This document shows, piece by piece, positions 34,691 through 46,691 of a stretch of DNA of 64,000 nucleotides (position 1 is its first letter; each line of letters begins with the position of its first letter). The stretch is taken from assembly GCA_037447655.1 (NCBI GenBank), contig JBBHKE010000485.1:240331-304330 (forward strand). Reading direction: 5' to 3'. Made by a program: the position numbers and the translations under genes. The notes below the pieces were generated by a model. It did no database searches. It had not been told where the DNA came from and worked only from the letters and a program-made list of their open reading frames with translations. This DNA comes from Zygnema cylindricum. Its lineage: Eukaryota; Streptophyta; Zygnematophyceae; Zygnematales; Zygnemataceae.

Positions 34691-35696
34691 CCAGAATGAT
34701 ATCTTTATTTGCAAAGTTAGAGACTCTATATTTCTTGACATCCTCATCATATCCTATAAAGTATCATGGTTTTTCCTTAGCATCCACTTTCCAGTTTTTC
34801 CTATCCGTGTCAAGATTGTAAACTTGGCTACAGAATACTTTAAGGTGAGAATTATCTGGTTTCCTTCCAACCCATCTCACATAAGGTGTCATTCCTTTTA
34901 CGGTTGAGGTAAGGTCTCTATTCTTAATGTAGTTTGCACAGTTTATGGCTTCTTCCCAAAATGTCTTTCCTTATTTTCTTGTCGGCCTACATACTGCATA
35001 CACTATCTCTTAGTGTTCGGTTTAACCTCTCAGCTACCCCATTTTGTTTTGGGTAATGTGGTACAGTTTTGTGTTGCTGAACTCCCTCATCTCTCAAGTA
35101 TTCCTGAAACTGGTTAGAGGTATATTCTCCCCCATTATCACTCCTTATTCTCTTAATGGGGGTTCCATGCAACTTCTCACTCCAGGATTTATATTATTTG
35201 AAGTAAGTTGGTGTTTTGACTTTGTTTTTAGGAAGTCGACTCGAGAGTATCTAGGCTAGTCGTTGGTTATTGTCAACATAAATCTCTTCCCTCCAACCGA
35301 AGGTAGTTTTGCTGGTCCCCAGATATCTGTGTGGACCAAATCTAGTACTTTCTCACTCCTATATGTTGCGGCTTTGGGAAAGGGAAGTCTGTGAGCCTTA
35401 CCTTGAGCACAACCACTACAATCATCCACCATTTTATTATCCCCAAACTGATTGCCTTCTACTACACCAACCTTCTTCATTTCCCTCAGCCTATCAAAAT
35501 GCACATGTCCCAACTGCTTATGCTAAATCATCGACTTTGGAACACCAACATAGTAAGCATTCTTCTTTTCATTACTCAGGTTAAGCTTAAACATTCATTG
35601 GCTACCCTTATCTGCCGTGAAGTAGACTACATCCCCATTCTTAGCTGTAAAGACTCCCTTTTTAGTGAAGGTATCAAACTCTTTGTCATCTAACAG
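34691..35696 (-). pseudogene. Copia C2 GAG-pre-integrase and integrase
   Basis: H-K-Q-L-G-H-V-H near 35520 and C-S-G-C-A-Q-G-K near 35420 form the zinc region. W-G-P-A-K and the first aspartate (T-N-D) are near 35260, R-S-D-N-G-G-E-Y near 35150 and V-A-E-R-L-N-R-T-L near 35040. Stops at about 35255, 34980 and 34765 interrupt it. Confidence 0.87.
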
Positions 35697-36657
35697 AGAC
35701 GTGTTGTTTTGAAAAGTCAGTTTCGTGCGTAACTGCAAATTGGATTTAATATGGAGGTTTAAATAGATTCACGGATTGGGGGAGCAAACGGATTGATAAT
35801 GAAAGTTACGTAAAAGACTCATTGAGTGGTGTGAACAAGCAATGACAAATGGACGGTGGATCGCGAAGCGATCCGATGTAAAATAAACGGAATGTTGAAG
35901 TAGGCGCTGCCGGTGCGGAGCAGCTGCGACGGAGTTAAGTCAACGCAATTGCGGATATATTTATGATCCTTACGGAAAGCGCAGCCAGCGCAGCTAGCGC
36001 AACTACGGATAATATGAATAGGATAGATTTCAAGTAATGATGATTAAACGATAGTGGTAGCTTAGTGGTTGCTTAGTGGTAGTTTAGTTTTCTGACATAC
36101 GAAGAGTACGGTGTAAATATAGGTTTGTCCTTTTGACTAGTTAGGTTATTAGAGTAGATATAGTACGGCTGGTATGCCTCCGTACTCTGAGTATAACTTG
36201 CAGGACTTAGATTATTTTATGTATGGCAGTCAAGTTAATCAAAGTAATGGCAAACTGTTTTCTGCGTCTTTGACCTAATGGTGTAATCACTCTGATTGGT
36301 GCTTTCATGTAAAACTTTGTGGAGCTATTGTGTTATATAGAATCTATATGTGTGTGAAGTTTCATTGTATTTCAGTATTTCTGTAAGATTCTGTGAATAG
36401 TCTAAGTGGTTAGTTTGTGAAGCTGTCAGCTATTTTTGGGAAACTCTGGAGCCTATATCTTCTAGATGCCTTGGTGGATTTGGCTGTAACTTTGGTAGTT
36501 TTCATTTAGTATAGTATAATGCATATTGGTCCAGTTTGAGATCATTTTGTTTAGTGTGGAGTAATCTGTGTCGTCTGAAACACAACAGTTTTTGAGGTAG
36601 TCTGTGGGTGTTTCCGTGAGTAATCCATGGTTGAAATAAGCTATGAACAACAAGACG
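35697..36657 (+). mobile_element. Solo LTR S2 in copia C2, TSD AGACG
   Basis: 35702-36652 (951 bp) starts TGTTGTTTTG and ends GAACAACA, with TGTTG/CAACA as terminal inverted bases. AGACG flanks it exactly (35697-35701 and 36653-36657). It splits the C2 protease/GAG-pre-integrase region. A GTACGGCTGGTATGCCTCCG block near 36164 is shared with S3, placing both in one family that has no full-length member here. Confidence 0.92.
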
Positions 36658-38001
36658 TAGAGACAAGATTTTTTTTCAGCTGAGGAATGTAGAGTACATC
36701 TGAGAAGGTGAGTATAGATGTCTTACCCTCCACTAAGACTTTCAGATCTACTGACCCCACTAGATCTGAGTACCCACTCTCCCATCCCCATACTCTATCT
36801 CTACAGTAGAGATCTTTCTTATCTTAGTAAAGAGGAGCTTATCACGACACATATGCATGGATGCACCTGAGTCGATTATCCATCCTTCTTGTGGAGCTTC
36901 CCGAATTGCTCCGAGAGCACACTTTTGTTTCCAAGGGATCTCCTCCTCCTCCAGACTCTCGTCAAAAGAACCTCCCTATCCTTCTCCTCAGAGGACTCAT
37001 CCTCGGTCTCTCTATTCACATTTGTGACGACAAGTACCTTGTTCTTTCCTCCGGAAGAACCCCCTCCACGGTTCTCTTGGAGCCTCAGCTCCGACAGCTT
37101 GACAGAATCTGCTATGAAGTGTCCCAACTTTTTGCAAAAATGACAAAGACCCTTTGGGGGCCGCGGTCCTCCAAACTGATCTCTCTCTTCTTTGTACAGT
37201 TTCTTCGGATCCTTTCCCCACTGGTTTTCTCTTGCAGCTAGAGCTTGAATGCTCCTTCCCCCTCTTCTAATCTCAATTGTGTTTTCTTGCACAAGTATCA
37301 TCTTGACCATTGTCTTCCACTTCCATGAACTATCAGTCATTTCTTGTACACGGTACACAATGTTTTCATACTTGTCGGGTAACTTTATGATGAGAGTGTT
37401 AACTGTCATCTTTGTTTTAACTGTCCACCCGGCACTCTCCATCTCCATATAGAAACAAGAGAGATCATTATAGTAGTCCAACATCTTTCCCCCTTTGTTA
37501 TTATAATTCCCTAACGTTTGTTCAGCCAATTGGAGCTCCTGAATAGTAGAGCTCTATAGATCTCCACCAAACTCACCCACAACTCCTCGTCCTTGTAAAT
37601 GTGAAGGTAGGGGTTTGTGAAAGCCTCAGTGAGGTGTCTTAGAATGAAGTTTTGGCAGCCTCATTGATGTCTTCCCACTTTTGCGTATCGTTCTCCACGG
37701 AATTCACGGCCGCCGCTCCGCGTGTCGTGGTTATAGGGGCAATAGAAGTAAGAGGCGTCTCCTTCTCTTTCCCTTTTTCGGAAACACTCTTTTTCCCATC
37801 ATCTGCCTCCTCTGCTGCAGCATATGCTGCTGCAGCAAACCTTATTCCACGAAACCTTGGTGAAGTTCCCTGAGGTGGACGTTTCACTTGTCCATTGACA
37901 ATACCCTAGTATCGTTTTTCACAAAAAGCCCTTGTCATCATGGCTTCCTAATAGATGAGCCCAGATCCATTGAAGATGGACACCCTAGAGGGTGGGCCCA
38001 T
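36658..38001 (-). pseudogene. Copia C2 gag and protease
   Basis: Gag starts at the ATG inside the primer site (38001-37999) with the same M-G-P-P-S-R-V beginning as C1. Stops follow within about 20 codons. The best open parts are 37887-37639 and 37529-36876. The latter holds I-E-I-R-R-G-G-R and the zinc knuckle (C-H-F-C-K-K, with H-F near 37120; the last cysteine is replaced). The protease D-S-G-A-S is near 36868-36854 and is followed by frame loss and the S2 insertion. Confidence 0.86.
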
Positions 38002-38004
38002 AAC
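37991..38004 (-). promoter_or_regulatory. Half-tRNA primer binding site of C2
   Basis: On the minus strand GTTATGGGCCCACC lies one base after the LTR end, the same anticodon-loop complement as in C1 (one base shorter). The Gag ATG lies inside it. Confidence 0.85.
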
Positions 38005-38005
38005 T

Positions 38006-39007
38006 TGTAATTCTGTGTCCTCCATTGGACTACAAAATTCAAAAAGCCTCTAGGTAGTTTTTAAACTATCCCACTTTTAGCCACAATATTTGCTACCCAA
38101 GCACACAAATTGATGATCTAAATGCACCTTTGTAAAGTATGGACTCCCTTGAGTCCGTAGCAAAAAGAATCACGGAAAACGGCGAACCAGCCGATAAGTT
38201 ATGATGTGGCAAAAATGCCAATTTATACAGACTCTAAAAGAGAGAGGTGGCTACCATAAAAAGTATGCTAAGTCTTAACCCCTCTCACAATCCCTATTTA
38301 CTGAAGTACAAACCAATCAAATAAGTGTATAGTACAAAAAGGTACTACGGTAGATGTCCTTTCTGTACGGCATGTGTGCGACAAGGCCACTGAGTGGACG
38401 TGCGTCACTATTCCACTGGTCTGTATGTTCCCCGAAATTCTCGCGACCAAATGTTATCCCACCACGTGCTGCCAGGTCATGCCACGTCCGAAAACGCAAA
38501 TGTGACCATTCCGCGATCTCGACGCCAACATATGTCGTTGGATTAAATCTGACATTAAATGATAGCCATCGAAACAAATGTCCAATTCATTTGTTTCGTG
38601 GGGAATCACGTTCGCACGGTATACTATCTAGTTCTATGTTCTTTCATTTATAATTTAGTTAATCGGTTTCAAGATCCTGACACAGTTTAAGTATTTATCA
38701 AACCCTGGATAACTTAACGAACTTTTGACAGACCTGTTTTAAGTGACGGCTACGCCTCGCTCTGATGGTCGAAGGTTCGAGTCCTATCGGACTCAACCTT
38801 TTGTTGAGAGTGACTTATGTCACTCTTTAGTCTTGCCTTTGGAGATAAGGCAGCCATGGCTCAACCACCCTCTCTATCATTCAGTGATTGTAACAAGTAT
38901 GGTGGCTAGAGAGAGGAGGTGGAGGCAGGCTGTCCGCCCTTTTCTTTTTCCTATTTAGTGATCTATTTAGACCTAGAAAATACCCTATAAATCTTGTAAT
39001 TTCAACA
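38006..39007 (-). repeat. 5' LTR of copia C2
   Basis: 1002 bp, minus-strand start TGTTGAAATTACAAG at 39007 and end ACAGAATTACA at 38006. Near 38735-38800 the plus strand has GGTTCGAGTCC, a perfect eukaryotic tRNA box B, after a D-arm-like segment. Confidence 0.9.
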
Positions 39008-40100
39008 TAGTTGAGGGAATACATTTTGGGGACAATGAGACTTTGATGATTATAGCGGATGTGCTCAAGGTAAGGCCCACAGATAGCCTTTTCCAAATAG
39101 CGCAATATATAAGGGTGTAAAGGTCTTAGATTTAGGTCATAAAGATTTATGGGGACCGGCTAAAGTGCCATCAGTTGGAGGAAAAAAATTTATGCTTTCT
39201 CTGAGTGATGATTGGTTTAGATAAGAGTATATTTCTTGAAAAAAAAATTTGAGAATTCGGCTTACTTTAAGGAGTATGAAGCATGGAGTGAAAATCTTCA
39301 TGAGACACCTATAAAGAGAGTGAGGAGTGATAATGGGGAGGAATTTACTACTAATGAGTTTGAGGATTTCTTGAAAGAGGAAGGGGTTCAACTCTTAAAG
39401 ATTGTTTCAAAGAACTTAGAACAAAATGGTGTTGTTGAGAGACTAAATTGGACATTAAGTGATAGTGCCCGTAGTATGTTGTCGGATAAAAAGATAAGAA
39501 AAAGTTTATGGGTAGAAGCTATGAATTGTGCTAATTATCTCAAAAATAGAGTCTTTACCTTGGCGGTAAAAGGACAAACACCTTATGAAAGATGGACTGG
39601 GAGAAAACCTAATATTTCACACTTAAAGGTGTTTGGAAGTCAAGTGTTTAGTCTAAATACAAAAAATTATGTTTGGAAGTTAGATCCAAGGGGAAAGTCG
39701 GGATACTTACTTGGATATGATGAAAATGTAAAGGGATATAGAGTTTATGATCTCGGAAGAGAAGACATAATTGTAGTAAAACACTTAGTAGTCATGGATG
39801 AAGGAAAGTCCATAGATCTTTTTAAATACACTATACCAGTTAGAATTAGAATTGAATCCGAAAATGAGTTAGATTCAGATTCTTCTAACCGAACTCCAGT
39901 TAAGCTTGACCTTGTAGAGGAAGAGAAAAATCTGATCTAGAGTGACCCTCTCTTGGAATCACAGCTTCTGAATCAAACCGAGGAAAAAAACAAAGAAAGA
40001 CTAGAAATGGATGATCAACTTCCGGAGATACACTCCACAGATAGGGGAGAAGATGAAGTTGTTCGAAGAAATCAGAGATTAACCTCCATTCCAGCATCGG
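39008..40100 (+). pseudogene. Copia C3b integrase
   Basis: S-G-C-A-Q-G-K-A near 39055, then after frame changes the open part 39236-39940 with V-R-S-D-N-G near 39320 and V-V-E-R-L-N near 39430. The GKR block and K-V-F-G-S-Q-V-F follow. A TAG at 39938 ends the best frame; the linker continues at 39953-40138. Confidence 0.87.
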
Positions 40101-41316
40101 AGTTTGAAGGAGGAAGGAGAAGCAACAGGAGACTTTAAGAGAGACAAGTGAACAATAAGGTAACTAAGTTGTCACACTTGAGCAAACCCCGGACTTTCTC
40201 AGAAGCTTTTAATAGTGTAGAACGCAGTAGATGGATGACAACCATTAAGGATGAGATGGCTTCCATTATGGAAGCAAACACATGGGAGTTGGTCGATTGT
40301 CCTCTGGACAGAAAACTGATAGGATGTAAGTGTGTATTTAAGTTGAAACTCAATCCGGTTAGCACTATCAAGCGATAGAAGGCCAGATTGGTGGCAAAGG
40401 GCTTCACACAGAACGAGAGAATCGATTATGAGGAAACCTTTGCTCCAGTTGTTACATTTCCCTCTATCAATTCTATTTAGTCTAGCGGCAGCAAAAGACA
40501 TGGAAGTGCACCTGATGGACATAAAAACCGCTTTCTTACACGGAGAATTAGAAGAAGAGATCTTCATGCGACAGCCAGAAGGATTTGTGGAAAAAGGAAA
40601 AGAAAGTAAGGTGTTAGATTGATAAAGTCTCTTTATGGACTAAAACAAGCTCCACGCCAATGGAAGAAGAAGCTGGACAAGTTTTTGACGAGTTTGGGAT
40701 ATATCCGAATTAGTTCGGATCATTCCATCTATCTATTTAAGGACGAGAAAGGTATAATTTTCATTGCCATCTATGTTGATGATTTGCTTCTTTTGAGTAA
40801 ATCACTGGAGGAAATTAATAGATTGAAAAAGGATCTAAATAGTAGACTTGAAATGAAAGACTTAGGGGAAGTAAAGTATATATGGGAATTCAGATGGAGA
40901 GGGATAGAGAGAAGAAAACAATAAGACTAACTCAAAAGAAAGCGATAGGAAATATGCTTGAAAAATTTCAAATGGATAAAGCAAATAGTTATACGACTCC
41001 AATAGACTTAAAGAAGGGAAATAAGGGGAGCTCAAAAGAGGGAGTCTTGATCTTGGATAATGAGTTAGGACCCGAGGAAAGCAAGTTTATGCAAACTATT
41101 CCGTACGGACAGGTAGCCGTTAGTTTGATATACTTTATGAACTATACTCGTCCTATTATAGCAGCAGCTGTAGGGATATTAAGTAGGAGTCTGAATGATC
41201 CTAGGAAGAAAGATTGGAAAGCGGCCAAAAGGATCATGCTGTACTTGATAGGAACAAGGGGGATGTGGTTCCATTTGGGAGGGGATAGTACCGACATCAC
41301 CACTTGGAGTGATGCC
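40101..41316 (+). pseudogene. Copia C3b reverse transcriptase and RNase H start
   Basis: E-M-A-S-I-M-E-A-N-T-W near 40254, C-V-F-K-L-K-L near 40330, M-D-I-K-T-A near 40516, S-L-Y-G-L-K-Q-A near 40630 and Y-V-D-D at 40772-40783. Frame breaks near 40376, 40470, 40620 and 40890. RNase H begins W-S-D-A near 41300, where S3 is inserted. Confidence 0.88.
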
Positions 41317-42059
41317 GGTTGTTTTTAGAAAGCTTTAGTCCTCTTTATGCCTCAGCTGTGAGAGAGAGCTGTTCAAGACTTAAGCTATTTGTGGTTGAGT
41401 TCGGTTCAGTACTTACCGAAATTAGTGTGACAGTGAAGTTGGGAGTTCACGGTTCATTCACACTTGGGACACGTGTCGTCACTTGGGAGAATGCGTGAGT
41501 ATGTCTTCCGTGGACGTACAGAAATTCGGCAGGACCACTGGACTTCGTGAAGTCAATTCTACGGTGCCAAATCCTCTAATCGGACCGCTAACAGCCGCCG
41601 CCAACAAATAGTGAAGAGGCGTGACTAGATCATTATCACTGTACGTTGTCTGAACTTTGGTGTAAATATTTGTGATAGAATGTTATATGTACGGCTGGAA
41701 TGCCTCCGTACAGCTTAGTGTAGTTTCGGTGTATAAAAGTAGGACTTCGTGAATTTGATTTTTAGGAACAAATGATATGAAAACTGTACACTCAGTTTTA
41801 TGTAATTTCATTTGTACATATCTCACACATTTGTAAGCGAAATTGATTGAAATTTCGTGTGTGTTTTTCTTTGTATGTTATCTAAAGTTTGAAAAATTTT
41901 CAAGACGTGTAGAGCGTTATTCTGAAAGATATAGTCTGTCAAATTTGCTGTTTAGCCATCGGTATTTGTGGAAGCTTCCTCTCTTGATTTGTTCTACGAT
42001 GACTACTGCTGCATCTTCTTCATCTTCAGTACCAGCAGTTGTCTCAGAACAACAGTGCC
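41312..42059 (+). mobile_element. Solo LTR S3 in copia C3b, TSD ATGCC/GTGCC
   Basis: 41317-42054 (738 bp) starts GGTTGTTTTTAG (first base changed from T) and ends GAACAACA, matching S2. Flanks ATGCC and GTGCC agree at four of five positions. It splits the RNase H between the catalytic aspartate and the following N-Y-G-D block. Confidence 0.82.
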
Positions 42060-42520
42060 AATTATGGGGATGCTCTGATGAGGAGGTGTACATTTGGGTA
42101 TGTGTTGTATGTTGGGAATGGAGCTTGCTGTTGGAGCAGCAAGCAACAAAAGGTGATTGCTTAGTCCACCATGGAGGCTGAGTGTATGGCCTCTTGTTCG
42201 GTTGTGAAGGGATTTATGTGGGTGAAATCTTTGATTCAAGAACTTGGATATATGAAAAGTGGAGTGTAAAAATTATTTTGTGATAATCAATCTGCGATTG
42301 CAATTGCAACAAACCCTTAGCATCACTTTAAAGCAAAGCATATGGATGTTGTTTAAGCTTTGTTAAACAAAAGGTTGGGAATAAAATAATTAACTTGGAA
42401 TATAGACCGGATGGAGAAATGGTAGCAGGTATGATGACTTAGCCGGTTCATTCTCCGAAATTGATATTTTGTAGGGAGAAGTGTGGACTGAAGCAAAAGA
42501 TAGACTAGAAAATAAGGGGA
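42060..42520 (+). pseudogene. Copia C3b RNase H remainder
   Basis: Continues with Y-G-D-A, R-R-C, W-S-S-K-Q-Q, M-E-A-E and F-C-D-N-Q-S-A, ending near 42510. At least three stops (near 42163, 42268, 42320) are present. ATAAGGGGAG (about 42511-42521) is the polypurine tract. Confidence 0.87.
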
Positions 42521-42521
42521 G

Positions 42522-43608
42522 TGTTGAAAAATGGTATTTTGTATTCTATCTCTAGTGAAGTCAATGGTCATTCTTCAGTTCTCATACTTAATGAGAACTG
42601 GAAGGCAGCCATGGCTGTCTCAGGCAGATAAAGAGGGAGCAAGCAAAAGACACAGCCTCTGCAAAACATGTACAGCGAAGGTGAAGATTTGATCTTGTGA
42701 CCTCCGGATGACAATCGTACGGAATAGCCGTCCGCCTCAACCGTTAGGTCTTGATGAATTGATACGCATATGATACTTGATAAATATCTAAAGAAAGACG
42801 TAGCGACACATTTTATTTAGCCGCTTACAGAACGAAAGTAAAAATGGAAACGTACAATACTGCACAAAATACTATACCACACGAAATGAACAAAACGACA
42901 TCTAATTTCAACGGACAAAATCAAATGTTGATTCACAATTGAGGGTTCGCAAAGTAGAAGGAATTTCAACCGTCAAAACGGGAGGACGAGCGTAGAAATT
43001 CAACGGTCAATATTATTTGGCACGCTGTCAAGGATCAAACGACCGACATTGATCGCTGAACTATGAACGGATGGCACGCGTGAGTGTTGGCATGCCGAAA
43101 AGACTTTTTGGCATCACTTCGCCAAAGTGGAGGAAAATTTACACGTGGCACCATCATATTGAATGCTGGAGAGAAAATGGACAGAACGGCGGCGATTTAT
43201 ATGCCACGTGGTAGACCGAGAGTGGTGCCGATTTTTTCTGTACATAAAGTACTGCGGCTACCATAATTTGTATGTACATTATGTAGTGTAGGCTAATTTG
43301 ATTGGTCTAGAAAGGCTATGAGTAGGTTATTAGGACTTAGAAATTTATGAAAGCCCTCTCTCCTAGATGCAATCTATATAAATTCACTGTCTTTGAACAA
43401 CCATAACTTAATGTTCAAGTGAGCAATTTTAGTGATTCTTTTTACTGCAGACTCACGAGAGTCCAAGCTACAAACGGGTGTAGTCAGTCAAAGTTTTTGT
43501 GTGCCAGGGTGGCACTTACTTATTGCCAAAGTCAAATGTGCAAATACAATCCTAAAGGCTTCATATATGCTCGACATTCTGTGTACCAATGGAGGTCACA
43601 CAATTACA
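42522..43608 (+). repeat. 3' LTR of copia C3b
   Basis: 1087 bp from TGTTGAAAAATGG to CAATTACA. A tRNA-like segment lies antisense at 42678-42755, with A-box-like CTAACGGTTGAGGC and B-box-like AGATCAAATCT on the minus strand. The following five bases are ATCTA; no partner flank survives. Confidence 0.85.
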
Positions 43609-44335
43609 ATCTAATATTCAAAACGGCAAGCCGTTGGCAAAGAAAGCATTAGCCCATGCTACATCTACCTCTTTCTTGTTATGTCTATGAAATAATTTCG
43701 TTATTTTTGTTTGAACACCTTGTACCTTATTACTCTGGTTAGATCCACCAGGACACTCGGTGAGATCATCCAAATCAGATATAACAAGTTTTTTAGAGCC
43801 ATGAGAAGTTCTCTTTTAGTTTCCGATTTAGTGAACTCCTCTTTCACCGCGTCCGGATATAAATGGCAAGCTCTAATTCCTCCTCTCTTCACATTCCCAA
43901 GAAGGTGGTGTCTAATTCTAGTTGCTTCACCATTGTATTCAAAATTGCAGTAGATACAGATACATATTCGGTTGTTTCCAAGTATCCCCCCGTTAGGAGC
44001 CTCATGCTCCTACTCTATTTTGCGAGTTCTACGCATGGATGCTTATGGTGAGGTTCGGCGAAAGCGTCGAAGGCGGTTCCTATGGTACCATTACTGGGCG
44101 CTTCTATTGCATCCGCTTCTATTGCATCTTTTAATGGCAACTTCCTGTTCAAAGTGGCCATTTCTGAACAAATTCAAACTTCGGCCGCGCAATTGGTGCA
44201 ACGTCTTTTTTTTTTAAATTCCATGCATTTTTCTATACAGCAAAAATTAAACAAATTTTACGAAAAATATAAAATTTGCGAATACTACGTAATTTTCGAA
44301 AAAAAGTCCAAATCCGTACGAATAGGACAACTAGG
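43609..44335 (-). pseudogene. hAT-B: BED zinc-finger end of a hAT transposase
   Basis: On the minus strand around 43960-43830 a BED-type zinc finger is readable: C-N-F-E-Y-N-G, then R-I-R-H-H-L-L-G and G-G-I-R-A-C. Plus-strand 43620-43800 aligns with 54266-54420 of hAT-D. The right end (44311-44335) carries the family terminal core GTACGGATTT in reverse. The C-terminal half is missing where copia C3b ends. BED fingers bind transposon ends in the Ac/hAT superfamily. Confidence 0.75.
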
Positions 44336-44547
44336 CTTAAAACATATTTTCTCTGTACACACATGTCCGATTGTGGATGTGACGGCTGCGATTGAAATGT
44401 CATATTCTCAGCTTCTCGATTGGCAGTCTCAAATTGAAAATCGGATAAATTTGTACGGAGAAATGATGTTTTAAGTGGCAAAAAAGATATTAGCACTAAT
44501 AACGATACACGGTGTAGTATGATGCTAAAGGTGCATACAATCTGCTT
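44336..44547. other. Short spacer with a mariner-like end
   Basis: CTAATAACGATACACGGTGT near 44493-44512 resembles a right terminal repeat of the mariner-like family. A left partner is not clear. No gene is supported. Confidence 0.4.
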
Positions 44548-45412
44548 GGTAGAGGTACCAAGCGTTTTAAACGCACGCATGAAACGTCAAAAAAATAATG
44601 ATATATGCGCACATAACAAATGCAAAAAAAATGAAAATGCGTTGACCTACTTTGACTTTAAAATAAAATATATAATATGAAATATCTAATCCAAAGTACT
44701 ACTACAGTTCAGGGTATGTGTTCATGTTTAAAATTACCGGGTTTTTTATTATATCTTATGTCAAAGATTTTCTCGCGGAGTGCGCTAGCCTCACATTGCA
44801 TATTTTTAGATAGTGTAATATACCAAATGTGTCACTCCGTACTAGAACCGCTCTTTATCTCGTACATACGTACAAAATATGTGTAAGGTAATGGCGTCGA
44901 CAGGGAAAATTGAGTGCGTCGCACGGAAAAGCGTACTTAGATATTGATACTGTTTGAATAACGTTAGTTACTAACTTCGAATGTTTTTATATAGTGTAGC
45001 GCACGAAATGTGTCAGCTCGTACTACAGCTGGTAATTTTTTCGTACAGATGTACAAAATAAGTGTCAGATGAAAAGCGTCGACAGTGGAAATTGTTTAAA
45101 ATAATACGCAGATTTGATTCCAAATCATAAAGACGAAGGAACATAGCGCTAACCTATTCTTACATACTATGGAGTCAAATATGTGAACACAGACTTTCGC
45201 GGCTACCTTAAAAACATGGGAATGTGTATCGTTTCTTTAACTTTCATAGCAATTCATGGCGTACTTTCAATATTTTTTTGAGTGCTCCGTAGATGTTGTC
45301 CGTACATTTTGTACGTACACGAAAAGTATATGAATTTAACGAAAATTGAAAATCTTAAAAAATTAACGCATTTTCGTAAAAAGTGAAAATCCGTACGCTT
45401 GGCACCTCTATG
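44548..45412. mobile_element. Non-autonomous hAT element hAT-C
   Basis: Left end TAGAGGTACCAAGCG at 44550, right end CGCTTGGCACCTCTA ending at 45410, inverted copies with one mismatch. Flanks ATCTGCTT and ATATGCCT agree at six of eight positions. The 865-bp interior has no transposase. The left 150 bases resemble the left end of hAT-D. 45413-45592 shows no feature. Confidence 0.75.
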
Positions 45413-45592
45413 ATATGCCTTACTCTTCAGGTTGGAACTTGATGTCGAGCTCAACCAAGTAGAAAATGCCGGTTGGATTTGACTTGTCGCATCGCGAGAG
45501 AGGTACGAGAGAAGACGACGAAATACGACAAAATTTATGTGGTTTAAGGCGCTTCATGTGTCCACGGAAACAAATTTCGAGTAGCGACACTA

Positions 45593-46147
45593 CAGTACAC
45601 CGTCAATCGCTATTAGAGTATATAACGCCAATTCGGTGCCCTTTTTTCAAAAAAAAAAACCCGAAATACAATCCATAATTTTATTTTTTCCATTATTCTA
45701 ATTAGGTTTTTTTTTTAATTAGCGTTAATAAGGAAAGTACACTGCGATGGAAATAGTGTGGCGTACGGACAGGATATTTCCGTACGAAATGGTACTTTTT
45801 GAATGTCAAAGGCATAAAAAGACACTTAACATTATTGCCCACACATGTGAATGTGCAGTGGAAGAAAGAGACACAAACTCGTTGAGAAAAATCACGCTCT
45901 CATATGTTCGTCCGTCGACCGTGTGAACAGCGTGACGGCGTACGAATTGTCAAAATTTGTACGGATACATAGATTACTGTAGACATCTAAAGGGCGGGTA
46001 TTTATTATTTAGGACAACCCAAATTAGAGTTAGGGATTAATTAGTATATATATATTTTTTCAAAAAAAAAAATTCCCGATTAGTGTTAATAACACTAATT
46101 TTTTTTTTACGCTATTTATTCCTTTAGTCCAATAGCGATTGACGGTG
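45593..46147 (+). mobile_element. Mariner-like TIR element M1
   Basis: Starts CAGTACACCGTCAATCGC after a TA and ends in the inverse sequence (AATAGCGATTGACGGTG) at 46147, where the next element has inserted into its terminal TA. TA target and CAGT start suggest the Tc1/mariner superfamily. No transposase. Confidence 0.82.
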
Positions 46148-46149
46148 TA

Positions 46150-46689
46150 CAGTACACCTTCAATCGCTATTAGAGTATATAACGCCAATTCGGTGCCCTT
46201 AAAAAAAAAAATCCCGAAATACAATCCATAATTTTATTTTTACCATTATTCTAATTAGGTTTTTTTTTCAATTAGCGTTAATAATGGAAGTACACTGCGA
46301 TGGAAATAGTGTGGCGTACGGACAGGATATTTCCGTACGAAATGGTACTTTTTGAATTACAAAGGCATAAAAGGACACTTAACATTATTGCGCACACATG
46401 TGAATGTGCACTGGAAGAAAGAGATGCAACCTCGTCGACAAAAATCATGTTCTCATATTTCCGTTCGTAGACCATGTCAACAGCGCGACGGCGGACGAAT
46501 TGTCAGATTTTGTACGAATACACATATTATGTTTACATTGAAAGGGCGGGTATTTATTCTTCTGGACAGCCCAAATTATAGTTAGAGATTAATTAGTATA
46601 TATATATTTTTTCAAAAAATAAAAATTCCCGATTAATTTTTTTTTACGCTATTTATTCATTTACTCTAATAGCAATTGACGGTGAACTG
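46150..46689 (+). mobile_element. Mariner-like TIR element M2
   Basis: 540 bp, very similar to M1 along its length. It starts CAGTACACCTTCAATCGC after TA and ends GCAATTGACGGTGAACTG before TA. Confidence 0.85.
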
Positions 46690-46691
46690 TA

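Larger units (their letters stand above)
31868..39007 (-). mobile_element. Ty1/copia element C2 (minus strand)
   Basis: Right-hand 5' LTR 38006-39007, primer site 37991-38004, then gag, protease, integrase, RT and RNase H toward lower coordinates, and a rearranged 3' LTR at 31868-32700. The LTR begins TGTTGAAA and ends ATTACA, a different family from C1, although internal proteins are close. It contains a solo LTR at 35702-36652. The right flank is TAGTT; a left duplicate was not found because the left end is rearranged. Multiple stops. Confidence 0.9.
39008..43608 (+). mobile_element. 3' half of copia element C3b
   Basis: Begins inside the GAG-pre-integrase region, directly against the C2 5' LTR, and runs through integrase, RT, RNase H (split by solo LTR S3) to a 3' LTR. 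Its LTR termini (TGTTGAAA...ATTACA) match the C2 family. The 5' half is missing, possibly lost when C2 inserted. Confidence 0.88.

Noticed and set aside
38735-38800. Possible tRNA gene on the plus strand
   Set aside because: There is a good box B, but no complete cloverleaf with paired acceptor stem could be drawn, and the segment is inside a copia LTR. Kept only as a tRNA-like observation.
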